Shown here: piece by piece, positions 1 through 8,393 of the stretch | How positions within the stretch are numbered: position 1 is the stretch's first letter | How the letters are laid out: the number at the start of each line of letters is the position of its first letter | Assembly: GCA_023409535.1 (NCBI GenBank) | Contig: JAEYGZ010000032.1 | Coordinates: 8,843-72,842, forward strand | DNA from: Bacillota bacterium | GTDB lineage: Bacteria > Bacillota > Clostridia > Lachnospirales > Lachnospiraceae | Direction: 5' to 3' | DNA length: 64,000 nucleotides | The notes under the pieces: model-generated | What the model was told of the DNA's origin: nothing | The model's database searches: none | The model's input: only the letters and a program-made list of their open reading frames with translations | Translations under genes and position numbers: made by a program

Positions 1-1234
1 AAACCTTGTCTAACGCTATATTTTCATCTGCAATAATTCCGCTGCTTTTTTTATTATGTACGAATAGTTCCAAAATGGATTCCCCAATATCCATCGTATT
101 ATTTGATTTTATATTACAGAGTACGGCAACACCAAATTTGTCATCAGGCCTGAAAACAATATACGAAGAATAATTTGGATTTCTGCCTCCGTGATAAATT
201 TCTGTTCCATCATTGTTGAATACATTCCATCCTGCGGCATAATACATTTCTGTTCCAAAGGTTTCTACGCCTGGTTTATGAGATTCTTCAACTAAGTCAC
301 TGTCTAGCGTAGATGAAATACATGTACCCAGCTGTATTTTCAGCCATTCGGCCATATCGTTAGCGTTGGAAATGATATATCCAGCCGGTTTATTACCTTC
401 GTATCTTGGAGCTTTGTAATACTTGGGTGAAAAGAACCCTATTTTATATCCGGAAGCCATTTCATGGTTGTCAGCCTGACTCCTAAACATATAAGTGTTG
501 ATTAATCCCCCTGGGTCAAGCACATATTTTTGAATATAATCTTCGTATTTTATTCCTGATATTTTTTCAATAAGAAGCCCTAATACGTCATAGTTTATTG
601 TTACGTATTCGTATTTGTCGCCGGGTTTATTTACTAAGTGCAATCCAACTATCGTTCTCACTGTTTTTTCGATAGCATCTTTATTTTCTTCATCCAGCTG
701 TGGAATTTTATTAATCGTATTGGATGGGATTCCGCTTGTGTGGTGTAAAAAATCTTCGATGGTTACATTTGTTTCTTTGTCTTCATAAAATAATTTAAGC
801 CAGGGTATATATTTTGTAATTGAATCTTTTACGTCGATCAGACCGTCTTTTTGCAGTTGAAACACCCCTAACGCAGTAAAGGCTTTACTGTTTGAACCGA
901 GTTGAAATAGCGTATCGGAGGTTACCTCTTTACCGGAAGCCAAATCAGCATATCCGAATCCAGACTTATATACTGTTTCTCCCTCCTTAACAATTGCGAC
1001 AGATAAACCCGGAATCATCGCCGCATTCATTTTTTGGATTACTAACTCCTCAACATCTGATAACTGCTTTTGTGTATCCTCATCAATTTCGGAGTTTATG
1101 TATTTATCATTAGGCATAATGGTTTGTGTTACTTTCCGTGAAAATTCTTTATATCCCAATATAACAAGTATGATAACAACTATACTTATGACAACAATAT
1201 ATAAGGCTTTCAAAGACATTTTTCTTTTCATCAT
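1..1234 (-). CDS. Serine hydrolase, beta-lactamase/PBP-E-like (3' end outside window)
   Basis: This is a membrane-anchored serine hydrolase of the class C beta-lactamase / penicillin-binding-protein-like family. The gene runs off the left edge, so its C-terminus is missing. The N-terminus has Lys/Arg residues and then one hydrophobic helix (about residues 7-25), suggesting an anchored extracellular domain. The nucleophile motif SxxK is visible as LGSNSKAF. At the usual Y-x-N position the sequence reads YVTINYD, so the Asn is either replaced or shifted. A late HGG stands in the KTG-like position. An AAGGAG site lies just upstream of the paired ATGATG start. Family members act on cell-wall peptides, D-amino-acid peptides or esters; the substrate cannot be told. 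Confidence 0.85.
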   Translation of the reverse strand, partial: MMKRKMSLKALYIVVISIVVIILVILGYKEFSRKVTQTIMPNDKYINSEIDEDTQKQLSDVEELVIQKMNAAMIPGLSVAIVKEGETVYKSGFGYADLASGKEVTSDTLFQLGSNSKAFTALGVFQLQKDGLIDVKDSITKYIPWLKLFYEDKETNVTIEDFLHHTSGIPSNTINKIPQLDEENKDAIEKTVRTIVGLHLVNKPGDKYEYVTINYDVLGLLIEKISGIKYEDYIQKYVLDPGGLINTYMFRSQADNHEMASGYKIGFFSPKYYKAPRYEGNKPAGYIISNANDMAEWLKIQLGTCISSTLDSDLVEESHKPGVETFGTEMYYAAGWNVFNNDGTEIYHGGRNPNYSSYIVFRPDDKFGVAVLCNIKSNNTMDIGESILELFVHNKKSSGIIADENIALDKV

Positions 1235-1248
1235 TTTTCTCCTTAATT

Positions 1249-1405
1249 TTATTTACTGCCAATTGTAACATAGTTACTGCCTTGTGGAAGATTATTCATT
1301 GCTTTAGCAAGCGGAAACCATTTAGCACTGTTAACTTCACATAAAATATTAAAATCTGATTTTTCAAAACAATTATACTCTTCAATAATTCCCCAATCAA
1401 CAGAA
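1249..1405 (-). pseudogene. Possible C-terminal stub of an unrecognised gene
   Basis: An open frame of about 50 codons ends with a stop 15 bases upstream of the serine hydrolase start. Its upstream part runs antisense through the IS256 remnant, so only this tail could be real coding sequence, cut off by the element. I do not recognise the residues (for example VNSAKWFPLAKAMNN). It may be noise. Confidence 0.2.
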
Positions 1406-1836
1406 TTATTTATAATCAGAAAAAATGATGAGGCCAACGAAACTTCGAAATTCTGGTTTGGAATACTGAATGATCTTAAGAGAGGCATCATAGATGTATT
1501 GTCTTTCTGTGTAGATTGGCTTTCCGGATTTAAAGAAGCAATATACTCTGTTTATCCAAATACACAGTACAAAGATGTATTATACACATGCTGCGTAATT
1601 CTTTCAGGTATGTCTTCTATAAGGATATTAAGAAGTTTGCCTCCGATTTAGCGATGATATCCGTAGAATTATGTATACTACCAATATCATAGAGGGACTT
1701 AACCGCCAATTCAGGAAAGCAATCAAGGTAAAAAGTGCCTTCACAAATGACATTTTCTTTGAGAAAATGCTGTACCTTGCTTCCATAATATATTAAAGAA
1801 ATGGACCTGTAAATTAAAAAAGCAACCGGCGTAAGC
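1406..1836 (+). pseudogene. Decayed IS256-family transposase fragment
   Basis: Translating the plus strand across several frames recovers the C-terminal half of an IS256/MutA-family transposase: ETSKFWFGILNDLKRG, then VDWLSGFKEAIYSVYPNTQ, then TNIIEGLNRQFRKAIKVKS, then KMLYLAS and KKWT. These match, in order, the family's conserved FWxGxLNxLKxRG, DGLxGFxEAIxxVFP, TNxIEGLNRxxRKxxK and KMLYLA blocks. Stops and frameshifts interrupt it, the N-terminal half is missing and no terminal inverted repeats are evident. It is a dead remnant between the serine hydrolase and the operon terminator. Confidence 0.75.
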
Positions 1837-1862
1837 TTCATATAATCCGAAGCCTACGCCGG
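1811..1862 (-). terminator. Intrinsic terminator of the deglycase operon
   Basis: On the minus strand a 14-bp stem (CCGGCGTAGGCTTC with GAAGCTTACGCCGG, one mismatch, 9-base loop) is followed by TTGCTTTTTT. It lies about 70 bases after the last gene of the minus-strand operon and would end its transcript. Confidence 0.8.
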
Positions 1863-1933
1863 GAGCAAAATTCTTATTAGGTTGGTATATAAAGTAATTA
1901 CCTGCGAATCCATAATTATTCTTTAGGATGAGT

Positions 1934-2353
1934 TTACACCCTCTCAAAAAGCTTTTTGGCACATTCCTGTATGTATGCAACCTGCTCGGGACTCAGATAC
2001 TTAATCTCACTGTTTTCCATGGAGCAATCAGCTCTCTGGACATAGATGGTTTTGGTATCCTTTTGTGTAATGGAAAAAAACCATTGCTCCATAGGCACAT
2101 GTACCACCTTACCGATTTCCAAGGGTGTCAATTCGATATTTGAAAAAACGCCATCCCTTTCATCTGCCGTAATCAGCAATGCTTTACCGGCAGTAAGAAT
2201 GAACTGCTCATCTGTGGTATGATGAACTTCCAGTTTGCCGACTCCCATAATATCATTATCAGGCTTCCAGTTTTTGATGCTGACGCTCCATTGGTCATTT
2301 TTATATACAACTTTAATTCCTTCTTCATTATTATCAAAAATTTCAGGTCTCAT
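1934..2353 (-). CDS. Cupin-like small protein, last gene of the deglycase operon
   Basis: This 139-aa protein has no signal peptide and the pattern of a single cupin-like beta-barrel. It contains a GxGxxEVHHTTDEQFIL segment followed by GKALLITADE, resembling the metal-binding first cupin motif, and a later HVPMEQWFF segment in place of the second motif. It is the last of ten genes, 52 bases after the kinase. Cupins near sugar genes are often isomerases, mutarotase-like proteins or sensors. I cannot assign a reaction and no gene name is warranted. Confidence 0.6.
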   Translation of the reverse strand: MRPEIFDNNEEGIKVVYKNDQWSVSIKNWKPDNDIMGVGKLEVHHTTDEQFILTAGKALLITADERDGVFSNIELTPLEIGKVVHVPMEQWFFSITQKDTKTIYVQRADCSMENSEIKYLSPEQVAYIQECAKKLFERV

Positions 2354-2405
2354 ATTCGCCTCCGTTATTAATAAACTTAAAGTTTCAATTAATTCTAATT
2401 ACTTC

Positions 2406-3203
2406 TCAGGATATCTCTTCATAAGGATTAAATATTTGAATAATTTTTGTGGCCTGCATTTTACCGCGCCGCATACAGCGCGGAATATCCTCTCCAAGGC
2501 TGACACCATAGGTAAAGCCTGCCACATAAGAATCTCCGGCGCCAACCGTATTGCAGACCTCTACCTTTTCAGCCGTTTCCCGGTAGAACTCTTTGCCGTC
2601 GTAAGCCAGGCTTCCATGTTCACCCAACATTGCAATGACGCAGCCTGCTCCCTTTGCCTGTGTTTCTGCCAGGAAATTTTTAATGTAGTCATCATCATTA
2701 TCGTAGGAAAAAAATGCATAATCAATATATGGAAGAATCATATCATTTGTTTCCAAGGTTAATCTCTTGGAGAAATCATAAACCCATATCTGATTCGGCT
2801 GTTTTAAGTCCTTCATATATCTGTACACCTTGCACCAGCGCTCACAATACACAATATCAAAGGTCTTTACGAAGTCCAAATCTTCTTTGCTAAGCTCAAT
2901 TTCTTCCATGGCATTCCCTGCAAATTCCAGATGAACCCGATTGCCATCAACGATGGCCATCTTTGCCATACCGGTAGGTTTGTCGGACTTTGCAAGTATC
3001 CGAATTGGAATTCCTCTTTCCCCCAGTTTCTCTACCAAAGCATCTGCGAAGAAATCATTTCCCAGGATTGTCATCTCTGTGACATCCCCGCCAAGAGCTC
3101 GATAATTAAAAGCAAAATCTATGCTGTTTCCGGTGCTATAAAAACGATCCTGTTTGTAATAAACATCAATACAGTTGTCGGCCATTGCCAGTATTTTTTT
3201 CAT
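2406..3203 (-). CDS. PfkB-family sugar kinase, fructoselysine 6-kinase (FrlD)-like
   Basis: A ribokinase-fold kinase of about 265 aa, similar along its length to FrlD, which phosphorylates the C6 hydroxyl of fructose-amines. Visible features are the N-terminal DNCIDVYY substrate segment, the FYSTGNSIDFAF loop, IAMLGEHGSLAYDG, and the C-terminal anion hole and catalytic base in NTVGAGDSYVAGF. The start is the ATG behind an AAAGGA site rather than a longer in-frame ATG 39 bases upstream that overlaps yjbQ. It is one of two PfkB kinases in the operon. The pairing with a FrlB-like deglycase suggests it phosphorylates an Amadori compound, but which kinase does which step is open. Confidence 0.85.
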   Translation of the reverse strand: MKKILAMADNCIDVYYKQDRFYSTGNSIDFAFNYRALGGDVTEMTILGNDFFADALVEKLGERGIPIRILAKSDKPTGMAKMAIVDGNRVHLEFAGNAMEEIELSKEDLDFVKTFDIVYCERWCKVYRYMKDLKQPNQIWVYDFSKRLTLETNDMILPYIDYAFFSYDNDDDYIKNFLAETQAKGAGCVIAMLGEHGSLAYDGKEFYRETAEKVEVCNTVGAGDSYVAGFTYGVSLGEDIPRCMRRGKMQATKIIQIFNPYEEIS

Positions 3204-3223
3204 AAAGTTCTTTCCTTTCTTGG

Positions 3224-3658
3224 CTATGCTTCTCCCATACAATAAACGATATACCGACGTTTCTTGATACCGTCATATTCACAGAAGTAGATATCCGCAG
3301 CATCTCCAAGCTTAACCTTACCATCAATAACAGGCAGTATGCAGTGATTCCCCGTCAGCAATGATTTCAAATGTCCCGGCGCATTACCGCCAATGGTTCC
3401 GTAAGAGGGTAAATAATGATTATGATGAAACGGATAATCAGAAGGAATCAAACGTTCCAATTGTTCTTCGATATCCTTTTCCACGCAGGGCAGATTCTCG
3501 TTAATTGTAATACCGGTTGTCGTATGTAATGTAATTACATACGCTACACCATTGCTTATTCCGCAGTTTTCCACAAATTCTTTTACGTCTTCAGTGATCT
3601 TAATCAATTGAACTTCTGCATCTGCTATGACAGAGATTTCTTTTATCCTGCAATCCAT
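3224..3658 (-). CDS. YjbQ/UPF0047 family protein
   Basis: This 144-aa protein belongs to the YjbQ family of small beta-rich proteins. The hallmark conserved segments are present: LHTTTGITINENLP, HHNHYLPSYGTIGGNAPGHLKSLL and a C-terminal GDAADIYFCEYDG. The conserved histidines form a putative metal site. Family members have been reported to have weak thiamine-phosphate-synthase activity, but the physiological role is unsettled. The start was chosen at the ATG six bases behind AGGAGG; the upstream hydrolase stop codon falls just before it. It sits between a metal-dependent hydrolase and a FrlD-like kinase, which is unusual for this family. Confidence 0.85.
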   Translation of the reverse strand: MDCRIKEISVIADAEVQLIKITEDVKEFVENCGISNGVAYVITLHTTTGITINENLPCVEKDIEEQLERLIPSDYPFHHNHYLPSYGTIGGNAPGHLKSLLTGNHCILPVIDGKVKLGDAADIYFCEYDGIKKRRYIVYCMGEA

Positions 3659-3659
3659 T

Positions 3660-4511
3660 TCATTCCTCCTTGCCAAGAAATTTCAGAGCATTTTTATAAT
3701 ATATTTTTTCAAGGACATCTATGCTTAAGCCTAAAGCATCCAATCCCTTTTTGCTTCTTACCGGACGGATACGCGGACTGTCAGAGCCAAACATAATTTT
3801 GTCTGCAAGATTATGCTCCACCCAATACTCTCCCATATCTTCCTTGAATACCTTATGATAAAGCTGAACCGGTCCATCGAAATTCATCAATGCAGTATTG
3901 GCATAAAGATTTGAATATTTTATCAATAAAGCTGCTGTTTCCTGCACCCAGGGCCAGCCAAAATGCGTAAGACAGAAATTCACTTCCGGATAATAAGCAA
4001 CCAGCTCTTCAAAGTCTTCCGGTTTGGCATATCTTGCAAAGGCATCCTCTTCCAGACACAGGCCACTATGGAAAATTATCGGTTTATGATATCTGCTGCA
4101 AACTTTGCAAAGCTTCTTTATTCTCTCATCATATGGGAAGATTTTTAGCTTCGCTGTATTTAACTTTAGTCCTGCCAGACCAAGCCTTAAAAATGCATCT
4201 TCCAGCTGTGCCTGTGCATCATCATTTCTCGGATCCACAGTAGCAAATCCGATAAATAACTCCGGCTCCAAAGAAACTAAGGCTGCTATTTCTTCATTGG
4301 AAATTGCAGCTTTCCCCTTCTCATAGGAACAATCCTCCGGAAGTAAAAATACCTTTTCAATTTCCGCCAGCTTCAGCTGTTTTTTTAACAACTCTATATC
4401 TGTGGGCTTCATTAGATGATAATTCATCTCATCACATCGGAATGCTAAATGTTCTTCATACTGGCAAATCGGCGCAAACAAAGCCGGATGAATATGGGTA
4501 TCAATTACCAT
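3660..4511 (-). CDS. Amidohydrolase-2 family metal-dependent hydrolase
   Basis: A 283-aa TIM-barrel hydrolase of the amidohydrolase-2 family. It opens with the metal-binding IDTHIHP motif, has IIFHSGLC (third metal histidine) at the middle, LTHFGWPW in the fourth position and GSDSPR with the catalytic aspartate near the end. Relatives include decarboxylases, lactonases and hydrolases of small carboxylic acids. In this operon it might hydrolyse an amide or lactone of the imported substrate, an asparaginase-like or decarboxylating step, but that is inference from context. It is 29 bases after the second FrlC-like gene and is closely followed by yjbQ. Confidence 0.8.
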   Translation of the reverse strand: MVIDTHIHPALFAPICQYEEHLAFRCDEMNYHLMKPTDIELLKKQLKLAEIEKVFLLPEDCSYEKGKAAISNEEIAALVSLEPELFIGFATVDPRNDDAQAQLEDAFLRLGLAGLKLNTAKLKIFPYDERIKKLCKVCSRYHKPIIFHSGLCLEEDAFARYAKPEDFEELVAYYPEVNFCLTHFGWPWVQETAALLIKYSNLYANTALMNFDGPVQLYHKVFKEDMGEYWVEHNLADKIMFGSDSPRIRPVRSKKGLDALGLSIDVLEKIYYKNALKFLGKEE

Positions 4512-4540
4512 TTTAACTCCTTCCTGGCTAAAATATTTTT

Positions 4541-5371
4541 TCAGGCCTTATAATCTCTAAATTCGTCTGTATTGGCTATAAGCCAGTCGATACAATCATC
4601 AATAGCCTTATCCGGATCAACATAATAATGTCTGTCGATCAGTTCAAAGCAGCAAACACCGTCATAATGATTGCGCTTTAAATCCTCATAGTATTGTTTC
4701 ATCGGGAAATCTGCATGTCCCGGAACCGTGTGACCTCTGTCATTAAAATGAACATATCCCATTTTGTCACCCAGACTGTTAAAATAATCATCTATGCTCT
4801 GCTTTGCAAAAGTCATCTGATCCGTATCTACCATACCTTGTACATTGTCGAAGCCGGTTTCTGTAATCATTTTGGCAATATCATCACTGTAATTTAATAC
4901 CTGCGTCGTAGTTACCTTGCACTCTTCCAGGAAGAAGTTAACGCCCTTTTTCTTACCATATTCAGCGAGCAGCTGCATGCATTCTCTGGTGTTGTCCCAA
5001 GCTTCCTGTCTTGGTGCGTCAAAATAGCCGAAGCCAATGCTGATCTGTACATTCGGACAGCCCAGAAACTCAGCCGTATCAATAGCCCTCTGATAATAAC
5101 GAAGTGAGGCTTCTCTGGTTTCTTTATTCTGAGTTGCAAAATTGCAGGGATAAGAATTATTTTCCGGTGTAATTGCATAAACCTTTAGATTGCGTCTTCT
5201 AATCTCTTTATCCAGATCCAGCAGATCTTTCAGCGCATAGTCAAATGCATTTAACTGCGGTGCACACATATATAAATCAAACATATCAAAAGGAGAACGC
5301 TCTAATTTGTCCAAATACTGTTTCGGACTGTATCTTAAATAGTGTAGTGTCATAGGAATAAATTTCATCAT
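4541..5371 (-). CDS. FrlC-like sugar phosphate isomerase/epimerase, copy 2
   Basis: A 276-aa xylose-isomerase-type TIM barrel resembling FrlC, which interconverts fructoselysine and psicoselysine (C3 epimers). FrlC-like hallmarks are YAITPENNSYPCNFAT, a central FFLEECKVTTTQ carrying a catalytic-type Glu, MVDTDQM, YVHFNDRGHTVPGHADFPM and a late FELIDRHYYVDPDKA. It follows its paralogue directly; the paralogue stop (TAA) abuts this start (ATGATG) behind a GGGGG site, so translation is probably coupled. The two copies are clearly related but diverged, suggesting that they handle different epimers or amino-acid moieties. Confidence 0.8.
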   Translation of the reverse strand: MMKFIPMTLHYLRYSPKQYLDKLERSPFDMFDLYMCAPQLNAFDYALKDLLDLDKEIRRRNLKVYAITPENNSYPCNFATQNKETREASLRYYQRAIDTAEFLGCPNVQISIGFGYFDAPRQEAWDNTRECMQLLAEYGKKKGVNFFLEECKVTTTQVLNYSDDIAKMITETGFDNVQGMVDTDQMTFAKQSIDDYFNSLGDKMGYVHFNDRGHTVPGHADFPMKQYYEDLKRNHYDGVCCFELIDRHYYVDPDKAIDDCIDWLIANTDEFRDYKA

Positions 5372-6181
5372 TTATACCCCCAATACATTTTTTATATAAT
5401 CAATATAAGCATCCGTAGCTTTATCCGGATCCTGGAAATACTCTCTGTTACACAGTTCGCAAGAACACCAGCCATCATAACCACGGCTTACAAGTGTATC
5501 ATAGTACTCTTTCATCGGCAATCCGCCGGTTCCGGGAATGGTATGTCCTGCATCGCTAAAATGTACAAAACCATATTTATCTCCCAGATTATCAATATAG
5601 TCGTTGATATCTTCGCCTGCAAGGGCCATCTGATCCGTATCAGACAGACCAATCAAATTATCCGTACCAACCTCTGTGATGAACTGCTTCAGCTGTTTGC
5701 TGGTTACAATCAGATTGGTTGTTGTGGCTTTGCAGGTCTCAAGAAAGATGGTTACACCCTTTCTTTTGGCATATTCTGTAAGCAACTGGAACGCATCGAC
5801 CTGTCTCGTCCAGCCAGCCTCTGCATCATCATCAAAATAACTGGAGCCCGGGCAAACCTGAATGTTAGGAAAATCCAGGAATGCTGCGGTATCTATCATC
5901 CGCTGGTAATACTGCAGGGTGGAGTTCCAGGTAATTGGATTTGAAGTGGCAAAATTCACCGGATAGGCACAGTTTTCTGCAGTAAGTACATAGGGTGTGA
6001 GATGACGATCCTTAATATCTCTGTTTAATTGAATCAGATCTCCCAGCTTATAATCGAATGGGTTCAGTTGTGGTGCCGTACAATAAATATCCAGGCCATC
6101 CAGAGGAGAACTTTCTACCTTATCGAGATATTTACGAATCGGATATCTTAAATAGTGATAACTCATTAATGTAAATTTCAT
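5372..6181 (-). CDS. FrlC-like sugar phosphate isomerase/epimerase, copy 1
   Basis: A 269-aa TIM-barrel epimerase, paralogous to the next gene in the operon and similar in layout to FrlC (fructoselysine 3-epimerase). Key segments are YVLTAENCAYPVNFAT, IFLETCKATTTN with the catalytic-type Glu, LSDTDQMALAGED, FVHFSDAGHTIPGTGG with metal-type His, and CSCELCNREYFQDPDKA. The start is the ATG seven bases behind AAGGAG; a longer in-frame extension has no ribosome site. It lies 95 bases after the transporter gene. Two consecutive FrlC-like genes are not found in the E. coli frl operon. Confidence 0.8.
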   Translation of the reverse strand: MKFTLMSYHYLRYPIRKYLDKVESSPLDGLDIYCTAPQLNPFDYKLGDLIQLNRDIKDRHLTPYVLTAENCAYPVNFATSNPITWNSTLQYYQRMIDTAAFLDFPNIQVCPGSSYFDDDAEAGWTRQVDAFQLLTEYAKRKGVTIFLETCKATTTNLIVTSKQLKQFITEVGTDNLIGLSDTDQMALAGEDINDYIDNLGDKYGFVHFSDAGHTIPGTGGLPMKEYYDTLVSRGYDGWCSCELCNREYFQDPDKATDAYIDYIKNVLGV

Positions 6182-6276
6182 AATGTTTCTCCTTTTTAAA
6201 GAACCCTGCGCCACAATTTAGTGCGCAGGGCACAAACTATATGCATTAAAAAGCAGGTGCATGTACAATATATTAT

Positions 6277-7602
6277 TTAAAAGATGAAACTTCCAAGAGC
6301 AAATGCTACCGCGGAATCAACAACCGCCATTACCAGGGAAGGAAGCAGATAGCTTGTATTAAATACGAATTTACCAACTTTCGTTGTTCCTGCGCTGTCA
6401 AATGCAATTGCCGCAAGTGCTTCGGATGCTGCCGGAATTAGAAAGTGAGAACCAACGAGAACCCAGCCTGCTACTAATATCGGAGTACTGATACCAAGAG
6501 CAATACCAAGAGGTACTACAATTGCTGTTGTAGAAGCCTGTGATGTTGTAATATTAGCAACCAGATAGCATGCAATAATAAATATCCAGGGATACTGGTT
6601 TGTAAACTGTGAAACTGTTTCTGTCAGATAAGAGGACTGAGAACCGATGAAAACGTTAACCACCCAGCAAAGGCCAATAACCATCGCGCATGCAAACACA
6701 CCTGATTTGAATACCTGCGTATCCATGATAGAGTCTGCTTTTTTCCCTTTCATAATCAGGCAGATAGCCGTAGCAATGAGAAGCATGAAGATCTGAATAA
6801 TGTCAGTCATACCAAGCTTATTTCCATTTTCAAGAACAGGTCTTAAAGCGGGAAATGCACCAATAGCAACAATACATATGATACCAACCAAGAACACAAC
6901 AACGGATGTCTTGGCTTCTTTGCTGAATTTAGAGAAGTCAATTACCTTACTGTCATGTTTTTCAAGAACAAGGGTGCCTTCTGCTATACGACGCTGGAAT
7001 TCGGGATCGTCCTGAAGCTCTTTACCCTTTTTCAGCATGATCACACCTGACATTACAGAACCAAGAAGGGTAGCGGGGACCACTACTAATAGCAGCTTTA
7101 CCATACCGATTCCTGCATATTCTTCCATAAATGCTATCATAGCTGCTGTTGCAGCCGCAAGCGGAGTTGCACATACCGCATTCTGACAGGAAACGATGGA
7201 TGCTGCGATCGGACGCTCAGGTCTGATCCCATTTTCAATTGCAATTTCGTTGATAATCGGAAGAATACTCCATACAATATGACCGGTGCCTGTACAGAAT
7301 ACGAAGATCCAGGTAACAACCGGTGCAAGAATCGTTACAGACTTCGGATATCTTCTAAGAAGCTTCTCTGCAATTGCAACCAGATAATCAATACCTCCGG
7401 CAGCCTGCATCGCACCGCCGGCAAGAACTACTGTAAAGATAATTCTTAATACTGTTAGCGGTGGATCAGACATTTGCGCTTTGAAAATAAAACTAAAAAT
7501 AAATACACCTACGCCACCTGCCAATGTAAGAAACAGGCCGCCTCTTCTGACACCCCAAAAAATCAGAACAAGCAAAACTACTAATTCAATCCAAAACATC
7601 AT
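6277..7602 (-). CDS. Anaerobic C4-dicarboxylate transporter, DcuA/DcuB family
   Basis: A 441-aa integral membrane protein with about ten to twelve hydrophobic segments that aligns through its length with E. coli DcuA. Shared blocks include GGAMQAAGGIDYLVAIAEKL, TILAPVVTW with a GTGH loop, GIRPERPIAASIVSCQ, NITTSQASTTA and the closing GTTKVGKFVFNTSYLLP. Known members exchange or import aspartate, fumarate, malate and succinate. AAAGGAGG lies before a doubled ATG. In this operon no ABC or amino-acid permease is present, so it is the obvious importer of the operon substrate. That implies a molecule with two carboxylates, for example a glycated aspartate. Confidence 0.9.
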   Translation of the reverse strand: MMFWIELVVLLVLIFWGVRRGGLFLTLAGGVGVFIFSFIFKAQMSDPPLTVLRIIFTVVLAGGAMQAAGGIDYLVAIAEKLLRRYPKSVTILAPVVTWIFVFCTGTGHIVWSILPIINEIAIENGIRPERPIAASIVSCQNAVCATPLAAATAAMIAFMEEYAGIGMVKLLLVVVPATLLGSVMSGVIMLKKGKELQDDPEFQRRIAEGTLVLEKHDSKVIDFSKFSKEAKTSVVVFLVGIICIVAIGAFPALRPVLENGNKLGMTDIIQIFMLLIATAICLIMKGKKADSIMDTQVFKSGVFACAMVIGLCWVVNVFIGSQSSYLTETVSQFTNQYPWIFIIACYLVANITTSQASTTAIVVPLGIALGISTPILVAGWVLVGSHFLIPAASEALAAIAFDSAGTTKVGKFVFNTSYLLPSLVMAVVDSAVAFALGSFIF

Positions 7603-7688
7603 GGTTTATACCTCCTTTATTATGTACACCTTGAGCGTACACTACACCCACTTTTTCCATTACCTGTCATTATTTAAGTACGTACTTT

Positions 7689-8393
7689 TTATCTTTTGTT
7701 GACCAGCATGCCGCCTGCAAAGGAGATGGCTGCTCTGGCCAGAACATTTGTTGGATCTATCAAATGCCAATCATTACATTGAAACTGCTGAAATGCAATC
7801 GGCAGTTCTGTGCAGCCCAGAATCACAGCCTGTGCACCTTGATCCCATAAATCCTGCAAAATTTCCTGAACGGGTATCCCAGATAAATCAAGATTACCGG
7901 CTTTTACCCGTTCATAAATAATCCGCATAACCTGCTTTTGATTTTCTTCAGATGGATATACTGCGTTTATCCACTGTTTCTTCAGTGCCTCGTCATAAAT
8001 GCCAACTGCTTTGGTTCCATCCGTAGCCAGAACTCCGGCACAGGAAAGACCCTTTTCCTTCAGCACCCTGGCGGTTTCCCCTGGCATATGCAACATCGGC
8101 ACGTCCAGGAAGGAACCAATCTGATCATAAAAGTAATGCGCTGTGTTACACGGCATAATTAACAGCTGGGCGCCCATATTTTCTAATCGAAGTGCGCTTT
8201 TTACCAGCTCCGGTAAAGGATCCCTTCTGCCATTCAAAATTGCATCTGTACGGTCAGGAATTGCCGTATTGCAATCGATACAGACATGGATATGCTCCTG
8301 ATCACAATTAGCCTGTGTATTGGCAATAATTTTATTTGCCAAATCATAGGTTGCGGAGGGTCCCATACCGCCTATTATCCCTATTGTTTTCAT
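7689..8393 (-). CDS. Aspartate/glutamate racemase family protein
   Basis: A 234-aa cofactor-independent amino-acid racemase of the Asp/Glu/hydantoin family. It carries the N-terminal IGIIGGMGP glycine turn, the first catalytic cysteine in LLIMPCNTAHYF and the second in AVILGCTELP. Both active-site cysteines are present, so it should be active. Its ATG overlaps the upstream kinase stop by four bases (ATGA), meaning coupled translation. In the proposed pathway it would interconvert D- and L-aspartate (or glutamate) released by the deglycase. That link between a dicarboxylic amino acid and a Dcu carrier is the best hint to the operon substrate. Confidence 0.85.
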   Translation of the reverse strand: MKTIGIIGGMGPSATYDLANKIIANTQANCDQEHIHVCIDCNTAIPDRTDAILNGRRDPLPELVKSALRLENMGAQLLIMPCNTAHYFYDQIGSFLDVPMLHMPGETARVLKEKGLSCAGVLATDGTKAVGIYDEALKKQWINAVYPSEENQKQVMRIIYERVKAGNLDLSGIPVQEILQDLWDQGAQAVILGCTELPIAFQQFQCNDWHLIDPTNVLARAAISFAGGMLVNKR

